Origin: UBA1737 sp964541525
GTDB taxonomy: Bacteria > Bacillota_I > Bacilli_A > ML615J-28 > CAG-313
DNA: 5,132 bases
Assembly (NCBI GenBank): GCA_964541525.1
Contig: CAZIQF010000050.1
Location: 1-5,132 of the forward strand
Reading direction: 5' to 3'
Part shown: in pieces, positions 1-5,132 of the stretch
How positions within the stretch are numbered: position 1 is the stretch's first letter
Layout of the letters: every line of letters begins with the position of its first letter
The notes under the pieces: generated by a model
The model's database searches: none
Told to the model about the DNA's origin: nothing
Seen by the model: only the letters and a program-made list of their open reading frames with translations
Made by a program: the position numbers and the translations under genes

Positions 1-33
1 AATAAAATAAAAATATGCAAAACTTTATCTAGC

Positions 34-82
34 AATAAGAACAGGTATATCTTAACGGGTATATCTGTTTCTTATTTTGTTG
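34..82 (+). terminator. Intrinsic terminator of an upstream gene outside the window
   Basis: Bases 34-51 pair with 58-76 to form an 18-bp stem with one bulged T (base 70), two G-T pairs and a 6-nt loop (52-57). The right arm runs into a T-rich stretch (72-82, interrupted by A and G). This is the form of a Rho-independent terminator read on the + strand. The other side of the hairpin has no immediate T tract when read on the minus strand, so it does not look bidirectional. The gene it closes lies left of the window. By comparison with B. subtilis gene order that could be recA, which is inference only. The stem is AT-rich and the tail imperfect, so termination may be incomplete. Confidence 0.7.
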
Positions 83-92
83 AAATTGATGT

Positions 93-121
93 TACAATTC
101 ACCATAATCATAAGAATTGTA
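93..121. repeat. Small inverted repeat upstream of the rny promoter
   Basis: TACAATTC (93-100) and GAATTGTA (114-121) are perfect inverted copies separated by 13 nt, followed by a short TTTT run (123-126). It lies between the upstream terminator and the rny promoter, ending about 19 nt before the -35 box. It could be a weak second terminator hairpin or a binding site for a dimeric regulator. I do not recognise the motif. A repeat of this size can arise by chance in AT-rich DNA. Confidence 0.35.
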
Positions 122-139
122 GTTTTCTAATATCATTAC

Positions 140-168
140 TTGCATATTTAATCAATTTGTGGTATAAT
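140..168 (+). promoter_or_regulatory. Sigma-A type promoter for rny, with extended -10
   Basis: A -35 element TTGCAT (140-145, 4 of 6 consensus bases) is followed after exactly 17 nt by a perfect -10 TATAAT (163-168). TG at 160-161 forms the extended -10 motif TGGTATAAT. Transcription would start near base 175, giving a 5' leader of roughly 88 nt before the rny start codon. It is the only clear vegetative promoter I find in the window. It could drive rny-ymdB-spoVS up to the terminator at 2994-3022. Confidence 0.8.
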
Positions 169-188
169 AAGAAACGTATAGAAATTAT

Positions 189-207
189 TAGTATTATTTT
201 AATACTG
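189..207 (+). repeat. Palindromic hairpin in the rny 5' leader
   Basis: Bases 190-196 (AGTATTA) and 200-206 (TAATACT) are perfect inverted copies around a TTT loop, extended by a T-G pair (189/207). A second TAATAC at 242-247, just before the ribosome binding site, could pair with the same left arm. The stem is nearly all A-T and would be weak. A regulatory role is possible but not shown. Confidence 0.3.
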
Positions 208-248
208 TCAATATAAATAATTTAAATACATAATAAAGGTATAATACG

Positions 249-255
249 AAAGGAG
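249..255 (+). promoter_or_regulatory. Ribosome binding site of rny
   Basis: AAAGGAG lies 8 nt upstream of the ATG at 264, matching the 16S rRNA 3' end well at standard spacing. It supports the chosen start of rny. Confidence 0.85.
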
Positions 256-263
256 AAAGAATT

Positions 264-1856
264 ATGAATGTACCTATTGGGGTATTAATTCTATCTATTG
301 TATTATCACTTGCCGTTGGTGTGCTTGTATCAGGCTATCTAATGTTCCAAAAAGGAGAAAAAGATGGACAAGAAAAAGTTGAACAAAAATATATTCAACT
401 TGGAAAAGATGCTGATAAGATTATTGAAGATGCAAAACATGAAGGTGAATTAAGAAAGAAAGAATTAATTGCTGAAGGAAAAGCGGAAATTGCATCTTTA
501 AAACAAGAACATGAAAAAGAAGTACGTGAAAAGAAACTAGAATTACAAGAAGAAGCTAAAAAATTAGAACGTCGTGAAACTAGTTTAGATAATCGTTCAG
601 TTAACTTAGATAAGCGTGAAAATAATTTAGAACAAAAAGAAAATAAATTAGAACAACGTATTATTGACATAGAAAAACGAAGTGATAAGATAGAAGAATT
701 AATTGCTGAACAAGAAAAGAAATTAATGGAAATCAGTGGTTATACACTAGAAGAAGCTCGCAATGTTGTGATGAAGAAATTAGAAGATGAAATGCATTTA
801 GAAATGGCAATGTATGTTAAGGAAGAAGTAGAAAAAGCTAAATATGAGGCTAATCGAAAATCACAAATGATTTTAGCTAATGCAATTCAACAATATGCGA
901 ATGAAACAATCCAAGAAAAGACTGTATCGGTCATTGCATTACCAAATGATGAAATGAAAGGTCGAATTATTGGACGTGAAGGTAGAAATATTAGAACTAT
1001 TGAACAAGTTACTGGTGTTGATTTGATTATTGATGATACACCTGATTCAGTAGTAATCTCTTGTTTCGATCCAATTAGAAGAGAAATTGCACGAAGAACA
1101 TTAGAAATCTTAGTAACAGATGGAAGAATTCAACCACCAAGAATTGAAGAGGTATTTCAACGTTGTACTAAAGACATTGAAAATGAAATTCGTGAAGAAG
1201 GTGAAAAAGCCGTATTTGAAGTTGGAATTGGTAAAATTCACCCTGAATTAGTGAAACTAATTGGTAAAATGCATTTTAGAACAAGTTATGGCCAAAATGT
1301 ATTAGTTCACTCAAAAGAAGTGGCTTTCCTTGCAGGAAAGATGGCTGCGGAAATTGGTGAAGATGAAATTCTTGCACGTCGTGCTGGTCTATTACATGAT
1401 ATTGGAAAAGCAACAGACCATGAACAAGATGGAAGTCATGTTGAAATAGGTGTTGAAATTGCAACAAAATTTAGAGAACATGCAACAATCATTGATGCAA
1501 TTGCATCACATCATGGCGATCAAGAAGCAACTACTGTTATTGCTCATTTAGTTGCAGCCGCTGACACATTAAGTGCCGCTCGTCCGGGAGCAAGAAGCGA
1601 ATCATTGGATAATTATATTAAACGTCTAGAACAACTAGAAGCATTATCTAATGAATTTAAAGGTGTTGATAAGACATATGCTTTACAAGCAGGTAGAGAA
1701 GTTAGAATTATTGTTAAACCAGAAGAAATTACTGACGCTGAAGCATGTTTATTAGCACGTAACATTAAAAATAAAATCGAGCAAACAATGAATTATCCTG
1801 GTACAATTAAAGTAACAGTCATCAGAGAAACAAGAGTTCAAGAAGTAGCTCGTTAG
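264..1856 (+). CDS. rny: Ribonuclease Y, membrane-anchored endoribonuclease
   Basis: RNase Y makes the initiating endonucleolytic cuts in mRNA decay and processing in Firmicutes, acting at the inner face of the cell membrane. The 530-residue product is close to the usual length of about 520. Domains in order: an N-terminal transmembrane helix (about residues 4-26); a long charged coiled coil (about 30-200); a KH RNA-binding domain with the GxxG loop in IIGREGRN (G237-G240); and an HD metal-dependent hydrolase domain with H349, the catalytic pair H378-D379 in LLHDIGK, H416-H417 and D434. The family's conserved C-terminal tail VTVIRETR is also present. The start at 264 has a strong ribosome binding site and leaves the membrane helix at the extreme N-terminus, as in the family. 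The gene opens an apparent operon with ymdB 15 nt downstream. It is intact, with no missing catalytic residue. Confidence 0.98.
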   Translation: MNVPIGVLILSIVLSLAVGVLVSGYLMFQKGEKDGQEKVEQKYIQLGKDADKIIEDAKHEGELRKKELIAEGKAEIASLKQEHEKEVREKKLELQEEAKKLERRETSLDNRSVNLDKRENNLEQKENKLEQRIIDIEKRSDKIEELIAEQEKKLMEISGYTLEEARNVVMKKLEDEMHLEMAMYVKEEVEKAKYEANRKSQMILANAIQQYANETIQEKTVSVIALPNDEMKGRIIGREGRNIRTIEQVTGVDLIIDDTPDSVVISCFDPIRREIARRTLEILVTDGRIQPPRIEEVFQRCTKDIENEIREEGEKAVFEVGIGKIHPELVKLIGKMHFRTSYGQNVLVHSKEVAFLAGKMAAEIGEDEILARRAGLLHDIGKATDHEQDGSHVEIGVEIATKFREHATIIDAIASHHGDQEATTVIAHLVAAADTLSAARPGARSESLDNYIKRLEQLEALSNEFKGVDKTYALQAGREVRIIVKPEEITDAEACLLARNIKNKIEQTMNYPGTIKVTVIRETRVQEVAR

Positions 1857-1861
1857 AAAGA
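1855..1861 (+). promoter_or_regulatory. Weak ribosome binding site of ymdB
   Basis: AGAAAGA overlaps the rny stop codon and ends 10 nt before the ymdB ATG. It is the only purine-rich candidate in the 15-nt gap and lacks a GGAG core. ymdB translation therefore probably depends partly on ribosomes finishing rny. The same 9 bases, TTAGAAAGA, occur before miaB (3592-3600). Confidence 0.35.
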
Positions 1862-1871
1862 ATTAAAACAA

Positions 1872-2648
1872 ATGAAAATTTTAATCATTGGGGACATCTA
1901 TTCAAGTAGTGGTCGATTGATGGTTGAAAAATATGTACCTAAAGTGAGAGAAAAGTACAATATCAATTTCATTGTTGCAAATGGAGAAAATATCGCTCAT
2001 GGTAATGGTATCAATGAGCGATATTATCATTTCTTACTGGAACAAAAAATTAATGTTGTAACATTAGGCAATCATGCCTGGGGGAATAGTGATATTTTCA
2101 ACTTTATTAATGATGCAAGAAACATTGTTAGACCACTTAATATGCCCGAAGGAACACCAGGTGTTGGTTATGTAACGATTAATTATAATCAAACCAAAAT
2201 CACTGTTTTCCAAGTAATGGGTAGAACTTTTATGAACACAGCACTAGATTGCCCATTTGCAGCAACAGAAAAATTACTAAAAGAAGTAAAAAGTGATATT
2301 TATATTTGTGATTTTCATGGTGAAGCAACTTCAGAAAAAATTGCATATGGATATCATTTTGATGGCAGAGTTAATATTATAGTGGGTACACATACTCATG
2401 TTCAAACAAACGATGCTAGAATTTTAAAAAATGGAACAATGTATATGACTGATCTTGGCATGACTGGATCACTTGATGGTGTAATTGGCGTAGAGCCAAG
2501 TGGTATTATTAAGAAATTTTTAACTGGACTTCCCGTTAGACATAATCCAATGGAAACCGGTTTAAAACAATTTTGTGGTTTAGTAGTAGAAATTAATGAT
2601 AAAACACAAAAAGTGACAGGATATGACATTATTAATATGGTAGAATAG
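1872..2648 (+). CDS. ymdB: YmdB-family metallophosphoesterase (TIGR00282 type)
   Basis: YmdB is a cytosolic dinuclear-metal phosphoesterase. In B. subtilis it has phosphodiesterase activity on 2',3'-cyclic nucleotides and governs the choice between motility and biofilm gene expression. The 258 residues fit the family length of about 260. Metal ligands and catalytic positions appear in order: D8 (IGDIY), E39-N40 (NGEN), N67-H68 (GNHAW), H149 in DFHGEATSEK, and H174 and H176 in GTHTHVQT. The family's TDLGMTG (193-199) and a C-terminal IIKKFLTGLP segment are also present. The ATG at 1872 places the first strand and D8 exactly as in homologues. The gene follows rny by 15 nt with a poor ribosome binding site, implying coupling. 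Oddities are SSSGR after GDIY, GNHAWGN and LDCPF, where the B. subtilis protein as I recall it has GSPGR, GNHTWD and LDDPF. All core ligands remain. Confidence 0.95.
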   Translation: MKILIIGDIYSSSGRLMVEKYVPKVREKYNINFIVANGENIAHGNGINERYYHFLLEQKINVVTLGNHAWGNSDIFNFINDARNIVRPLNMPEGTPGVGYVTINYNQTKITVFQVMGRTFMNTALDCPFAATEKLLKEVKSDIYICDFHGEATSEKIAYGYHFDGRVNIIVGTHTHVQTNDARILKNGTMYMTDLGMTGSLDGVIGVEPSGIIKKFLTGLPVRHNPMETGLKQFCGLVVEINDKTQKVTGYDIINMVE

Positions 2649-2658
2649 TAAATGTAAG

Positions 2659-2694
2659 GCATAATCAAAATTCTATTATCATAGAATGTAATGC
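2659..2694. repeat. Inverted repeat / two-part hairpin between ymdB and spoVS
   Basis: ATTCTAT (2670-2676) and ATAGAAT (2681-2687) form a perfect 7-bp stem with a 4-nt loop. An outer GCAT/ATGC stem (2659-2662 with 2691-2694) encloses it across an uneven internal loop. No T run follows on the + strand, so it is not a typical + strand terminator. On the minus strand the inner stem is followed by TTTTGATT. It lies 30 nt before the spoVS start codon, and may be an operator, an mRNA processing or stability element, or chance. Confidence 0.4.
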
Positions 2695-2708
2695 AAAATA
2701 AATTTACT

Positions 2709-2715
2709 AGGGGGT
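2709..2715 (+). promoter_or_regulatory. Ribosome binding site of spoVS
   Basis: AGGGGGT sits 9 nt before the ATG at 2725. It is one of the most G-rich runs in this AT-rich window, so spoVS probably initiates independently of ymdB, which ends 76 nt upstream. Confidence 0.75.
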
Positions 2716-2724
2716 ACCATAAAA

Positions 2725-2988
2725 ATGGAAGTATTAAAAGTTTCATCAAAATCAAAACCAAGCTCAGTAGCTGGTGCACTTGCGAATGCATTTCGCGAAC
2801 GTCCAACTGTTGAAATTCAAGCAGTGGGAGCAGGATCATTAAATCAAGCAATTAAAGCAATTGCCATTGCAAGAGGGTATGTAGCACCAACCGGAAAGGA
2901 TTTGGTTTGCGTTCCAGCATTTAGTGATATCATTATTGATGGTGAAGAACGCACAGCGATTAAACTTATTGTAGAATCAAGAAAATAA
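2725..2988 (+). CDS. spoVS: Stage V sporulation protein S (SpoVS), Alba-like
   Basis: SpoVS is a small cytosolic protein of the Alba-like fold, presumed to bind nucleic acid. In B. subtilis it is needed for progress through stage V of sporulation and affects septation. The 87 residues match the family length (86 in B. subtilis) from end to end. Recognisable blocks are MEVLKVSSKSKPSSVAGALA (1-20), the helix VGAGSLNQAIKAIAIARG (34-51), the strand VCVPAFSDI (61-69) and the C-terminal DGEERTAIKLIVE (72-84). The start is fixed by a G-rich ribosome binding site and by family alignment. It follows ymdB as in Bacillus and is closed by a strong intrinsic terminator. In B. subtilis the gene is sigma-H controlled. 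I looked for a sigma-H site in the 76-nt gap and found only poorly spaced half-matches, so it may depend on the rny promoter. The protein is also found in some bacteria that do not form spores. Confidence 0.97.
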   Translation: MEVLKVSSKSKPSSVAGALANAFRERPTVEIQAVGAGSLNQAIKAIAIARGYVAPTGKDLVCVPAFSDIIIDGEERTAIKLIVESRK

Positions 2989-2993
2989 GTTAG

Positions 2994-3022
2994 TTGGCTT
3001 TGCATCTGCAAAGTCAATTTTT
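2994..3022 (+). terminator. Intrinsic terminator after spoVS
   Basis: Bases 2994-3003 pair with 3008-3017 in a 10-bp stem (one G-T pair) with the 4-nt loop ATCT, followed at once by TTTTT (3018-3022). It starts 6 nt after the spoVS stop codon and is the best terminator in the window. The ribosome binding site of the next gene lies 6 nt past the T run, so any transcript of the GNAT gene and miaB must read through it or start in its immediate vicinity. Confidence 0.9.
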
Positions 3023-3027
3023 AAAAA

Positions 3028-3032
3028 GAGGG
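3028..3032 (+). promoter_or_regulatory. Ribosome binding site of the GNAT gene
   Basis: GAGGG lies 7 nt before the ATG at 3040 and decides this start. It follows directly on the T run of the spoVS terminator. Confidence 0.75.
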
Positions 3033-3039
3033 AATACCG

Positions 3040-3606
3040 ATGAATTTACCAATTCTTTATACTAAAAGATTAATGATTAGACCACTTGCAGTAAGTGATG
3101 CTGAAGATATGTTTGAATATGCTCAAACACCTTTAGTTGGTCCTAAAGCAGGTTGGGCACCTCATCAAAATATTCAAGAAACAATTCAAATTTTAAGAAG
3201 TATGGTGGTATTTAAACCACAATATGAATTAGGTAATTGGGCAATTGTTGATCGATCAAACCATAAAATGATTGGAACAATTGAATTGTATAACTATATA
3301 CCAGGTTTTAAAGCTGAACTTGGTTATGCACTTAATCCTAATTATTGGGGACAAGGAATTGTATTTGAAGCAGGTTTAAAAGTACTTGATTATGGCTTTT
3401 CAGTATTAGAATTAAAACGAATTGAAGCAGGCACGTTCATTGATAATTTTCAAAGTCAACGTGTTTGTGAAAAATTAGGAATGATTAAAGAAGGGATTGC
3501 ACGAAATGGGTATATTCGTTATGATGGCATTATTTTTGATAAAATAATGTATGGAATCACGAATGAAGAATTTTATCAACATTTAGAAAAATTAGAAAGA
3601 TCTTAA
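3040..3606 (+). CDS. GNAT-family N-acetyltransferase, RimJ/RimL type
   Basis: This is a predicted cytosolic acetyl-CoA-dependent N-acetyltransferase. RimJ/RimL-type members acetylate N-termini of ribosomal proteins, other proteins or small amines. The substrate here cannot be read from sequence. Visible features: the opening strand and helix TKRLMIRPLAVSDAEDMFEY (8-27), typical of the family; a VGPKAGWAPH segment (33-42) shared by a Firmicute subgroup; ELGYALNPNYWGQG (93-106), which carries the acetyl-CoA pyrophosphate-binding GxG of motif A; and the motif B region with N136, S139 and CEKLGM (143-148). The 188-residue length is normal and the gene is intact. It lies 51 nt after spoVS, behind a terminator, and 3 nt before miaB. 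In B. subtilis tdh-kbl occupy this place, so the gene looks like a lineage-specific insertion or replacement. Base composition resembles its neighbours, with no sign of recent transfer. Confidence 0.88.
   Translation: MNLPILYTKRLMIRPLAVSDAEDMFEYAQTPLVGPKAGWAPHQNIQETIQILRSMVVFKPQYELGNWAIVDRSNHKMIGTIELYNYIPGFKAELGYALNPNYWGQGIVFEAGLKVLDYGFSVLELKRIEAGTFIDNFQSQRVCEKLGMIKEGIARNGYIRYDGIIFDKIMYGITNEEFYQHLEKLERS
3592..3600 (+). promoter_or_regulatory. Weak ribosome binding site of miaB
   Basis: TTAGAAAGA, inside the end of the GNAT gene, ends 9 nt before the miaB ATG. Like the ymdB site it lacks a GGAG core. With only AAA between the GNAT stop codon and the miaB start, re-initiation by ribosomes ending the upstream gene is likely. 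Confidence 0.35.
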
Positions 3607-3609
3607 AAA

Positions 3610-5055
3610 ATGAAGAAAAAATTAAACTATATAAAACAAGTTGAACCATCAATTAGGGAAGCAAGAAAAAGACTAGGTAATAATGTTTCAATTAATGAAT
3701 TTATTCTAGAACCAAAATATATAAATTTAGGTTTAGGATTAAAATACTTAATTAAGACATATGGTTGTCAAGGTAATCTTGCTGATAGTGAGAAGATTGC
3801 AGGAATCTTAGAAATGATGGGATATGAAGAAGCAACTACCGAACTAGAAGCTGATTTTGTTTTATTTAATACTTGTGCAATCAGAGAAAATGCGGAAGAG
3901 CGAGTATTTGGCGAAATTGGTAGATTCGAAAAGTTTAGAAAACAAAATCCAAAAATGTTAATTGGAATTTGTGGCTGTATGCCTCAAGAAGAACATACAG
4001 TTAATAAAATTAAAAGTAGTTATCCACAAATTAATATTATTTTTGGAACACATAATATTACATCACTTCCAGAATATTTGTATGATGCGATGAAACAAGA
4101 AGCAAATTCATTAGAAGTATTATCAATTGAAGGTGATATATATGAAAATGTTCCAATCAAAAGAGATCATCCTAAAAAAGCATGGGTTAATATCATGTAT
4201 GGCTGTGATGAATTCTGTACTTATTGTATCGTGCCTTACACAAGAGGTAAAGAAAGATCACGTCGACCAGAAGCAATTTTAAAAGAAGTAGATGAGTTAA
4301 TTGAAGCGGGATACATTGAAATTTGTTTACTTGGCCAAAATGTTAACGCATATGGTAAAGATTTTAAAGATTTAGATTATACATTTGCTGATTTATTAAA
4401 GGACTTGCATCAGAAAGCGATTAAACGAGTTCGCTTCACGACATCTCATCCTCGTGATTTAGATGATGCAACAATTGATGCAATGGCACTAGGTGGAAAT
4501 ATTATGCCACATTTGCATCTTCCAGTTCAATCTGGTAGCAATCAAGTGTTAAAGAAAATGAATCGGAAATATACGAAGGAAGAATATTTAGAAAAGATTA
4601 ATAAATTAAAAGCAAAGATTCCAGGAATCAGTATTACAACTGATATTATTGTAGCCTTTCCTGGTGAAACTGAAGAAGATTTTAGTGAAACACTATCGCT
4701 TGTATCAGCCGTTGAATTTGAAGGTGCTTATACCTTTATTTACTCACCACGTGAAGGAACTCCAGCTGCAACTTATCAAAATGATTTAACTGAGGCAGAA
4801 AAACATGCACGACTTGAAAAATTAAATGAATTAATCAATGCGTATTTCTTAAAAGGAAGAGTGAGATTTGAAAATCAAGTTGTTGAAGTTTTAGTTGAAG
4901 GACCAAGTAAAAATAATCCATCAATGATGACTGGATATACTAAACATAATATGTTAGTTAATTTTGAAGCACCAGATGCCAAAGTAGGCGATTTAATTAA
5001 TGTTTTAATTGTTAAAGCTTATTCATGGCATCTATTAGGTGAAGTAGTTAAATAA
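3610..5055 (+). CDS. miaB: tRNA-2-methylthio-N6-dimethylallyladenosine synthase (MiaB)
   Basis: MiaB is a radical-SAM methylthiotransferase that converts i6A37 of tRNAs reading UNN codons to ms2i6A, aiding reading-frame maintenance. The 481 residues hold, in order: an N-terminal extension with PSIREARKR (13-21), matching a block in B. subtilis MiaB and supporting the ATG at 3610; the UPF0004 domain with auxiliary Fe-S ligands C53 (KTYGCQ), C89 (NTCAIRENAEERVFG) and C123 (CGCMPQEE); the radical-SAM cluster C199, C203, C206 in YGCDEFCTYCIVPYTRGKERSR (197-218); HLPVQSGS (303-310) and FIYSPREGTPAA (376-387); and a C-terminal TRAM RNA-binding domain (about 415-480). IMYGC before the cluster and the matching PSIREARKR block favour MiaB over MtaB or RimO. 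It follows the GNAT gene by 3 nt with no strong ribosome binding site and ends in tandem TAA TAA. The family's usual CQMN is CQGN here (53-56). Confidence 0.97.
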   Translation: MKKKLNYIKQVEPSIREARKRLGNNVSINEFILEPKYINLGLGLKYLIKTYGCQGNLADSEKIAGILEMMGYEEATTELEADFVLFNTCAIRENAEERVFGEIGRFEKFRKQNPKMLIGICGCMPQEEHTVNKIKSSYPQINIIFGTHNITSLPEYLYDAMKQEANSLEVLSIEGDIYENVPIKRDHPKKAWVNIMYGCDEFCTYCIVPYTRGKERSRRPEAILKEVDELIEAGYIEICLLGQNVNAYGKDFKDLDYTFADLLKDLHQKAIKRVRFTTSHPRDLDDATIDAMALGGNIMPHLHLPVQSGSNQVLKKMNRKYTKEEYLEKINKLKAKIPGISITTDIIVAFPGETEEDFSETLSLVSAVEFEGAYTFIYSPREGTPAATYQNDLTEAEKHARLEKLNELINAYFLKGRVRFENQVVEVLVEGPSKNNPSMMTGYTKHNMLVNFEAPDAKVGDLINVLIVKAYSWHLLGEVVK

Positions 5056-5079
5056 TAAATGAGAAGTAGCTTTAAACTG

Positions 5080-5124
5080 AGGTTCTGTAAAATCTTTTGA
5101 GATTTTGAGATAAAATAAGAACCT
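5080..5124. repeat. Possible stem-loop after miaB
   Basis: AGGTTCT (5080-5086) and AGAACCT (5118-5124) are perfect inverted copies. Within them AAAATCT (5089-5095) and AGATTTT (5100-5106) form a second perfect inverted pair with a 4-nt loop. The sequence after the outer arm (ATCTTAAA, then the window ends) is not a clean T run, so I do not call it a terminator. It could be a weak terminator, part of a leader of the next gene, or a processing site. The 77 nt after miaB contain no credible gene. Confidence 0.4.
5095..5110. repeat. Perfect 8-bp tandem duplication
   Basis: TTTTGAGA occurs twice head to tail (5095-5102 and 5103-5110) with no mismatch, inside the stem-loop region after miaB. Two copies are too few to be called a variable repeat. 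Confidence 0.5.
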
Positions 5125-5132
5125 ATCTTAAA

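Noticed and set aside
240..245. Second TATAAT just before the rny ribosome binding site
   Set aside because: The base run 17 nt upstream is a poor -35, there is no extended -10, and transcription would start inside the ribosome binding site. The 140-168 promoter is far better.
395..670. Minus-strand open frame of 91 codons opposite rny
   Set aside because: It mirrors the Lys/Glu-rich coiled coil of rny, giving a Ser/Phe-rich product with no recognisable domain and no ribosome binding site.
1276..1467. Minus-strand open frame of 63 codons opposite rny
   Set aside because: It is antisense to the conserved HD domain, is His/Phe/Leu-rich by reflection, and has no support as a gene.
2655..2689. 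Sigma-H promoter for spoVS (AGG near 2657 and ATAGAAT at 2681)
   Set aside because: The half-sites are about 5 nt too far apart and the -35 half is degenerate.
2402..2851. Minus-strand open frame of 149 codons spanning the end of ymdB and the start of spoVS
   Set aside because: It crosses two clearly conserved genes and the intergenic hairpin, and its product resembles no family I know.
264..5055. Use of UGA as tryptophan (mollicute code)
   Set aside because: All visible tryptophans are UGG and the genes read through at full family length without any UGA.
5059..5100. Tiny open frame of 13 codons after miaB
   Set aside because: It is very short, has no ribosome binding site of its own, and lies over the inverted repeats.
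5097..5116. Promoter from TTGAGA and TAAAAT after miaB
   Set aside because: The spacing is only 8 nt and other -35 choices at 16-18 nt do not match. A promoter continuing beyond the window cannot be judged.

Overview
The window looks like ordinary chromosomal DNA from an AT-rich, low-G+C Firmicute (Bacillota). The evidence is the gene set (RNase Y, YmdB, SpoVS, MiaB), Gram-positive style Shine-Dalgarno sites, and an extended -10 sigma-A type promoter. SpoVS implies a spore-forming lineage or a descendant of one. The A/T-biased codons and gene set would suit a Turicibacter/Haloplasma/Erysipelotrichia-like organism, but that placement is inference. Every tryptophan in the five genes is UGG and no in-frame UGA occurs, so the mollicute genetic code (UGA = Trp) is unlikely.

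Layout: five genes, all on the + strand, fill almost the whole window. Bases 1-263 hold no gene. They contain a convincing intrinsic terminator (34-82), probably ending a gene to the left of the window, then a small inverted repeat, a strong promoter (140-168) and a leader of about 88 nt for rny. Next come rny (264-1856), ymdB (1872-2648) and spoVS (2725-2988). spoVS is closed by a textbook intrinsic terminator (2994-3022). A RimJ/RimL-type GNAT acetyltransferase gene starts 18 nt after that terminator (3040-3606), and miaB (3610-5055) follows it after 3 nt. The last 77 nt hold only short repeats and a possible stem-loop.

How the genes relate: in Bacillus subtilis the order is recA - rny - ymdB - spoVS - tdh - kbl - miaB - ymcA(ricA), so this is the conserved neighbourhood with an acetyltransferase in the tdh-kbl position. 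RNase Y is the membrane-anchored endonuclease that starts mRNA decay. YmdB is a phosphodiesterase/phosphatase affecting biofilm and motility fate. SpoVS is a small Alba-like sporulation regulator. MiaB is the Fe-S tRNA methylthiotransferase acting at A37. The shared theme is RNA metabolism and developmental switching. rny-ymdB and GNAT-miaB look like translationally coupled pairs, because ymdB and miaB lack good ribosome binding sites while rny, spoVS and the GNAT gene have clear ones.

I see no mobile element, CRISPR array, RNA gene or evident new system. The points worth a second look are regulatory (the terminator just before GNAT-miaB, the hairpin before spoVS, the possible alternative pairing in the rny leader) or small departures from family consensus in YmdB and MiaB.
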